From NCBI GenBank assembly GCA_015680685.1, contig MNCI01002033.1, positions 201,443 to 265,442 of the forward strand: a DNA stretch of 64,000 bases, given 5' to 3'. Position numbers and translations under genes: made by a program. The notes under the pieces are model-generated. The model was not told the origin of the DNA. It saw only the letters and a list, made by a program, of their open reading frames with translations, and did not search any database. Below are positions 58,263 through 64,000 of the stretch, one piece after another; position 1 is the stretch's first letter, and every line of letters starts with the position of its first letter. This DNA comes from Gnetum montanum (Eukaryota > Streptophyta > Gnetopsida > Gnetales > Gnetaceae).

Positions 58263-59089
58263 TGATGAGCCACGATATTATGCCCAAGATATTGCATATG
58301 AAATTTCATGGCCTTCCATGTGATATCACGTACGCGATATTACAGCCTACCTCGTTGCCTATAAATAAGAGGCCAATGCACTTGGTTTGCATAGTTAGCC
58401 TTAGCTTCTTACCCAAACTCTTGTCTTTTTTCCCTCTTAGAGTTAGAATTATTTCTACATGCCCACAGTAGGAGTCATAAAGTAAACGGATCTTTATTCA
58501 AGCATTGTGTACCTGAGCACACCTTGTGTACGACAATAAAGATGAACTTTGTGATAAACCTTGCAGCATTCAGAATAGATTAATTAATGTTAATTACTAT
58601 TACTTAATGCTTTCCTTAGTTAATTAATGATTCTCTCTCACCCTACAACTCTCCTAAGTAAGCACACATAGTACAATCACTTTGAGCATGTGTGTAACAC
58701 TTGGTAACCCAATAACGATTAGCGTTTGGTAATCCCAGTAGTGTTGCACTAGTTTAGGATGTGTACGGCAAGTGAAAACAGATACTGGTGTTAGGATCAG
58801 TCAAAGCCTAGTTAATAAGTAGTCGAATTAAATTAGTTACTTAGTTATCTCTCTCCCCTCGCTTATTAGCAGTAGGACATAAAAACACAAAAAAGTATAA
58901 AAATCATATGCCTCAAGTTTACTTAATCATATAATCATGATATATAAGTAAGCTTGGGAAGACAATGATTGATCAACCCATTCTTGTTCCACAAAGGTGC
59001 ATAGGCACTTAGTCCTTGGAATTCGATCGGATTGTGTGTGGATGCTTGTATTCGTATGGTTGAGCATAGGGATACCTCACCATTCATCA
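58263..59089 (+). mobile_element. 3' LTR of element E
   Basis: It is 827 bp, TGATGAGCC...TTCATCA, collinear with 42199-42982. The TATA box is at 58360-58367. The 5-bp flank TAATG (59090-59094) corresponds to TAACT left of the 5' LTR (42194-42198), a mutated target duplication. Confidence 0.88.
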
Positions 59090-59094
59090 TAATG

Positions 59095-60387
59095 ATAACC
59101 TAATTGGAGTTTCTAGAGGCAAGGGGTAAGAATATTATATTGGAAGGACAACTCGAAATAATCAAGGAGCTAAATGAATGCTTGACTTTAGAAGTTTCTG
59201 AATTGAGAGCCTAGATTGTTGACCCTGCATTTCTCAACCTAGCATTGACAAGAGATGAAGCTCTTAAACAGCTTCACACCAGGCTGAAAGGGGTTGAGGA
59301 TGCAATGGAGATGATGGTGTTCTACCAATCCTTAGTAGAGGCCACCCAACATAAAATTTAGAAGGCCTTGAATTTAACCTACTAGGAGGATGTGTAGCTG
59401 ACCGTAGAAAATCATTGCCTGTGAAATGTTGATGCACATAAACAATAGTTGACTAATTTTATCCATCAAGAGTAGGAGCAACTATCTAGAGTAAATATAG
59501 AGTTAAAGAGATAAGTAGCTAAAAATAGAAACCTCTCCATGGAGGAGGTTTGTGCCCTTTGCCAAAAGACTACAATAGAGGAAGCTACCTAGAAATCAAA
59601 GGCTCTCAAATTTGAGAGAGTCAAAGATCACTACAAAGACTAGGTTGGGCTACAGAAGGAAATAAATGAGAAACACATCCAAGTGCAGAAGGTAAAGGTG
59701 AATGAGACCCTCCAACAACTCCAACATGGATGCAAATTATGGCAGCCCATTATTGATGGGATTGATCAATACAATAAAGTAGAAATTCACTTGAAGGAGT
59801 TGTAGATAGAGAAGATGAATGAATATATGGAGCTTGACAATCTCTAATATGCAAACCTAGCTATGTTGACTATTGGATGGTCATGGTCAAAATTGAAAAA
59901 TTAGGTGGCCAACTCATGCTTATTGTACGAGGCCATGTTCAAGCATCATAAGGACACTAAGAAAAATTTTGTAGAGGCAAACACTAAACTCAAGGTCCTC
60001 AATGGTAAATATACTGATTAGAGATCCACTACTAAGAGCCTAGCCAAAAGAATGAATGACTACCAAGAGCTACAAAATGTAGTCAGGGCATTCGATATCA
60101 AATGTAAACAATTCACTACTTGGTTCGTCAATGTTAAGAAGCTATTCCCAGTAATGCCCTATTTGTGGGATATCCCCATTCCAACCCATATTGTTGATGT
60201 CATGTGGACTATGAATGATTCTTGAAGTAAGGAGGAGAAGATGAAGGCATTAATGGATGCCTTTTACCTTCCATAGGAGGTAGTAGTTGCAGTAGGATAA
60301 CCATAGCCACCTTAGCCATTGTAGGTGCCCAAAGTTGGTGAAGGTCCTTTAGAACCTTAGGAACCTCCACTACCTAGGATCATTTGA
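59095..60387 (+). pseudogene. Coiled-coil frame of unit G, right part
   Basis: A single frame of about 430 codons runs from the E junction to TGA at 60385-60387 without a frameshift. It is interrupted by about 22 nonsense codons, by eye roughly 16 TAG, 4 TAA and 2 TGA. The protein is Glu/Lys/Leu-rich with heptad-like runs (LEGQLEIIKELNECLTLEVS; KEINEKHIQVQKVKVNETLQ) and ends Pro-rich. Removing E and one 5-bp duplication joins this frame in phase to the frame ending at 42198. No enzyme motif is visible. It is probably the C-terminal half of a structural protein of a non-autonomous retroelement. Confidence 0.55.
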
Positions 60388-60609
60388 TCTTCTCAACCAT
60401 CTTCATGTCATCATAGGATGTGCTATCTAGTTTGAGTAGTCATGTCATGGTGTTCAGTTTTTTGTCATGAACACCACAAATTTTGTAATGATGTCGATTC
60501 ATACACTTAAGCACTTAGTTTTGTTATGTTAAATGTCAGTTAATAACCCCATACCTTTCCAATTTTGTAAGGGAACTCGAGGATGAGTTTTCATTCAATC
60601 GTGGGGATA

Positions 60610-62262
60610 TGATGAAGCATCAAAGTGTCGCATCAGTGGGCCCTCATCAATGCAACCCCATCGATGAGGCAATGTCAACGTAGCAGTTGCTACGTTTATG
60701 AGGTCTTGTCGATGTAGCTCCATAATAAAGTTTATAAATACATGCTCATCCGTCATGTTTAGAAAAGTCTTGTCAAAATTGTAGAGGAGCTCTTGTAGTT
60801 TTTTCATTTGAGAGTTAGAATATTTTTCTAAGTGCCCATAGCAAGAGTCAGAAAGTGTACGAATCTTTATTTGAGCACTAATGTACCTAAGCACACCAGT
60901 GTGAATGGCAATAAAAAAAAACCTTTTTATCAAGCCTTGCAACACTTGGAATATATTAATGATTTATTTCTTCATTTACTGTTTTCATTAATTATGCGAT
61001 TAATTAATGATGGGACGCGATATCGCATGGGCCACGATATCGCGTCGTCCCCTGCGATCTCGCGTACGCGATATCGCGTCGTGTCGTCATATCTATAAAT
61101 AAGAGGTGGCTATCCCTTGTTTCTCATCCTAGGCTTAGACCGTAGTGAAACTCTGGCAATTTGATCCCTCCAGAGATAGAATATTTTCCATGTACCCGCA
61201 GTAGGAACTCCAAAGTGAACGGATCTTTATTCGAGCAAACATTGTACCTGAACACAAGTTTGTGTATGGCAATAAAGACGAACTTCTTGGCTAAACCTTG
61301 TAGTGCATGGAATAGGCTAAATAGGATTTTATTTACTGTTATTTACTATTTACCATTTAAATGCTTTATTAGTCATTAAATCTTTCTCAACCCTTATCTC
61401 CTAGTTAAGTGCCTCAATACGATCGCTTCAAGCATGTGCGTTATGCTTGCTGATCCCAGCAACGATTAGCGTTTGGTAACCAAGGTTGCATCGGTTTAGG
61501 GTGTGAACAGAAAGTGGGAACGGATGTTGACGCTAGGTTAATTCAGACTTAGTTAGTTAGTTAGAGTTAGTAATTAGTCTCTTCAACCCTTCACCTCTCA
61601 ACATAGGAGATAAAACAGAAAAGACATAAAAATCATATACCTCAAACCTACTTTACCATACACCGTGACAAATACAAGTCTGGAAAGACAACGAATAATT
61701 AACCTTAAGTGTTTTATGAGGCGTGTAGGCACTTAGTTTGCGGAGTTGGACCAGATTGTGCGTGTTATGCTCATATTTGTATGGTTGAGTGTAGGGGTAC
61801 CTCGCCACTCATCAATTAAGATAAGTAAGACTTTAATTAATTACTAATGAAGTTAAATAGACTAAGTATGACCACTTTGAGCATAACATACAATACTTGG
61901 TAACCCATCAATGTTGTATGCATTAAAGATCTGTATGAAAAGTGGGACTAGATGCTTATGTTAGGATAGTTAGTTAGTAATTAACAATCATATTACTTAA
62001 ATTGGTTAATAAATTTAGTTTTAACTTGTTATCAATCGTAGGCAAATAAAATATAAAATAATAAAAATCATGTGCCTTGATTACACTTAACCATACAACT
62101 AAGCTTCACAAGTGTAGTCAGGAAGACAACAATCATCATGATTAGATTTCACTTCATAGAACCAGCATACTTAAAAACTTAAGGTTTGAGGAATTTAACC
62201 AGATTGCGCATGAACGCTTGTAATTTGTATGGTTGGGTATAGGGTATACTCGTTGCTCATCA
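60610..62262 (+). mobile_element. 3' LTR of unit G, interrupted by a solo LTR
   Basis: It starts TGATGAAGC after a TCGTGGGGATA polypurine tract and runs to 61007. It resumes at 61815 after the inserted solo LTR and ends GCTCATCA at 62262. The TATA box is at 60733-60740. U3 has a 9-bp perfect inverted repeat AACGTAGCA/TGCTACGTT (60677-60696). Its last ~400 bp match the remnant at 13529-13914. Confidence 0.82.
61008..61814 (+). mobile_element. Solo LTR of the F subfamily
   Basis: It is 807 bp, TGATGGGAC...ACTCATCA, flanked by perfect ATTAA duplications (61003-61007 and 61815-61819). There is no internal region. U3 has four GATATC-type palindromes (61013-61072) and a TATA box at 61094-61101. 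It is closest to F's LTRs. Confidence 0.93.
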
Positions 62263-63305
62263 GCCATTTCAAATTTCTTTGATAGCCTTGGAATTTGCTA
62301 GAGTAGATATAATCTTGGTATATAAAGGAAGTATTCATACATTCATTAAATTATTTAAGAAATACAACTGGGTAACAACCATTTTTTTAAATGTTAGTAA
62401 ATCCATAAATCAAGCAACAAAAGATAATTTTACCTACACACAAATTAGTTGTAAGAACTGTACTAGCACTGTTAGAATCGACAAAGGCTGAAAATTAAAA
62501 AAAAAAAAAAAAGATTAGATGATTGTACTCAACTATAGAAATTTGACATGTACAAAAGAAAAAACTTTCACAGTTGTAAGATAATACTACATACCTCAAA
62601 TCACATTTAGACCAAATACTTTTGTCAACAAAAACATTGACATTTAGACCAAATACTTTTGTCAACAAAAACATTGTTAGTCCACACGTTAATGCCAGCA
62701 GTAATAAGGTGGGTATTTGATTTTGCAATTTTTCTTGATCTTGTAAGCAAAATTCTTGTAATATAGCTTGCACATGGATAGTTTGGCAAAATATCCTATG
62801 TTTATGACCATAACTTAATTTTTATATCCAATTCACATTTTTACGGAAACAAATATGCAAGGACTTTTCATTCATTCTCCATAAGCACGTTATAGTAACA
62901 CAACTAACCTTACGAGCAAGGAGGTAAGTAGAACTTGAATACATAGCTAGTATAATCACAAAGAACAATGCCCGGTCCCGTAAGCATATCAGATCATAGT
63001 ACTTGTTTGCATCAAGGTCATCCAAAGATCATTTAACAATAAATAAACACTGAATGATAAACTTTAGCAACTTATGTAGCAGCAGTTCTCCTTTGATTTA
63101 ATTCATTTAACAACTTGTGTTTTTTTTCAAAAATGGGCATGAGGAACAGGATCTATGGCAGCGATGGCCATGTATGGGTGCATGGTGGGTGCATTAATAC
63201 CCCAATCGTGACGCAAAAAGCACTTCGCCGTCATAATAGTATAGTAATACATTAAATATTCCATTGCGCATTTTGCCAATGGCGGTCGTACAGTGTACAT
63301 CTGTA
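62263..63305. other. Non-repetitive intergenic region / 3' flank of the kinase gene
   Basis: No retroelement text is recognised after 62262. It contains an A run (62494-62511) and an exact 37-bp tandem duplication (62604-62640 and 62641-62675 onward). The last few hundred bases may include the 3' UTR of the minus-strand kinase. No convincing coding frame is seen. Confidence 0.6.
62604..62675. repeat. 37-bp tandem duplication
   Basis: Two adjacent identical copies beginning CATTTAGACCAAATACTTTT. The second copy diverges only at its last bases. Confidence 0.9.
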
Positions 63306-64000
63306 TCACGCGCCATCAAGCGAATTCTCCGCAGTCACCGGTTCAACTTCGACAGGGTTCCGGTCCTCGGTGTCATCCTCCACAAGCGACAGTAGAGAAG
63401 CAGGAACCGGAGGACCAGGACACGGACCGGCAATGACGTCCTCCAGCAGTTTCACCACGTCGCCCATGGACGGACGCGAAGCGGCCTTGTCCTGAATGCA
63501 CCACAGTCCTGCAACAGCGACCAGCACAACCTGCTTCTCATCTGCAGCGCCACGCAGTCGCTCATCCAGTGCCGCCATGCCGTTCCCGCGGCTGATCTCG
63601 CCGGATATCCTCACCTGCTCCACCAACGAATCCGCTACTCTCATGCTGCGCCGCCCGGACACAATCTCCAGCAGTACCATGCCGAAGCTGTACACGTCCG
63701 TTTTAACTGTCACCGGTCTCCCTGAAAACCATTCGGGAGCCATGTAGCCCAGAGTGCCCCGCATCGTCGTTAAAACTCCGCTGTGATTGCCCGTCAGCAG
63801 CTTCGCAAGGCCAAAGTCTGCGACCTTGGGCGTGAAATCGGCGTCCAGAAGAATGTTGTCGGGCTTGATGTCGCAGTGGATTATGCAATCACGGCACGAT
63901 TCGTGCAGGTACGCTAGTCCTCGCGCTGTTCCAAGGGCGATCCGGAAACGCGCATTCCAGTCCAGCGGGGCCACCGCTGTGTCCTGCTGCTGCTGCTTTC
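63306..64000 (-). CDS. G-type-lectin S-receptor-like Ser/Thr kinase, C-terminal kinase lobe (partial)
   Basis: This is an open frame from the window edge to TGA at 63306-63308 with no internal stop. It holds the C-lobe of a plant receptor-like kinase. The catalytic loop is HCDIKPDN, with Asp at about 63872 and Cys instead of Arg before it, so it is of the non-RD class. ADFGLAKLL is near 63818 and MAPEW near 63740. DVYSFGMVLLEIVSGRR and the conserved Trp-Cys-Ile-Gln and SRPSM blocks follow, then a short acidic tail. The RGLAYLHESCRDCIIHCDIKP text is typical of the SD-type G-lectin receptor kinases. The product would be a plasma-membrane receptor phosphorylating Ser/Thr; its lectin, S-locus, PAN and membrane parts lie beyond 64000. 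A CAG run encodes four Gln in the hinge near the edge. It is GC-rich compared with everything to its left. It looks intact and is the only clearly functional gene here. Confidence 0.92.
   Translation of the reverse strand, partial: KQQQQDTAVAPLDWNARFRIALGTARGLAYLHESCRDCIIHCDIKPDNILLDADFTPKVADFGLAKLLTGNHSGVLTTMRGTLGYMAPEWFSGRPVTVKTDVYSFGMVLLEIVSGRRSMRVADSLVEQVRISGEISRGNGMAALDERLRGAADEKQVVLVAVAGLWCIQDKAASRPSMGDVVKLLEDVIAGPCPGPPVPASLLSLVEDDTEDRNPVEVEPVTAENSLDGA

Noticed and set aside
59095-60387. Alternative genetic code with TAG read as Gln
   Set aside because: TAG excess is confined to decayed repeats, TAA and TGA also occur in frame, RT/integrase catalytic residues show matching G-to-A damage, and the only intact gene (kinase) has no internal TAG. 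Deamination explains it better.

Overview
The window looks like repeat-rich nuclear DNA from a seed plant with a large genome. The evidence is a partial G-type-lectin receptor-like kinase at the right edge, plant-specific Ty3/Gypsy retrotransposon lineages over nearly everything else, and heavy C-to-T / G-to-A decay typical of old methylated plant repeats. A gymnosperm is my guess from repeat load and style, but the sequence alone does not prove it. I see no tRNA, rRNA, CRISPR or bacterial features.

Two retrotransposon families fill about 62 kb. Family 1 is Tat/Ogre-like, with two RNase H domains and PBS TGGCGCTAGAAGGAGGGC. It has copies A (from before base 1 to the 3' LTR ending near 13528) and B (5' LTR 14054-15600, body to about 23577, 3' LTR lost). 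Family 2 has an Athila-type PBS (TTGGCGCTGTTGCC-like) and LTRs bounded by TGATGAG...CTCATCA. It has copies C (23578-32844), D (joined to C's 3' LTR, truncated near 39.9 kb), E (42199-59089) and F (50243-57258). F lies on the minus strand inside E, has a perfect 5-bp target duplication, and lacks RT, RNase H and integrase. E itself sits inside the reading frame of an older unit, G (about 40.6-42.2 and 59.1-62.3 kb), whose 3' LTR is interrupted by a solo LTR with a perfect ATTAA duplication. A remnant of a G-type LTR at 13529-13914 suggests, without proving it, that G is the outermost shell of the whole nest.

The most unusual content is inside copy A. Between its gag end (base 453) and its pol start (6503), on the opposite strand, is a decayed multi-exon gene (822-4490) with recognisable GT-AG introns whose phases agree across three splice joins. 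One exon resembles an FCP1/NIF-type phosphatase domain that has lost its catalytic Asp motif. The next large exon resembles the plant-transposon/capsid-like domain class, and the last exons encode a coiled-coil/acidic tail. An antisense gene would keep its introns through retrotransposition of the sense RNA. Copy B has no such insert. Instead it carries sixteen indel-free 27-bp repeats in frame with gag, while A has two.

Other candidate functional sequences are clusters of GATATC palindromes upstream of the TATA box in family-2 LTRs, and a hairpin plus a nearly invariant 24-nt block in the long family-2 3' untranslated region. Family-1 U3 regions have independently amplified tandem repeats. 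Almost every retroelement frame is broken by nonsense codons, mostly TAG where Gln is expected. Right of 62.3 kb the sequence is single-copy in character and leads into the kinase gene. All coordinates of decayed elements are by-eye estimates.
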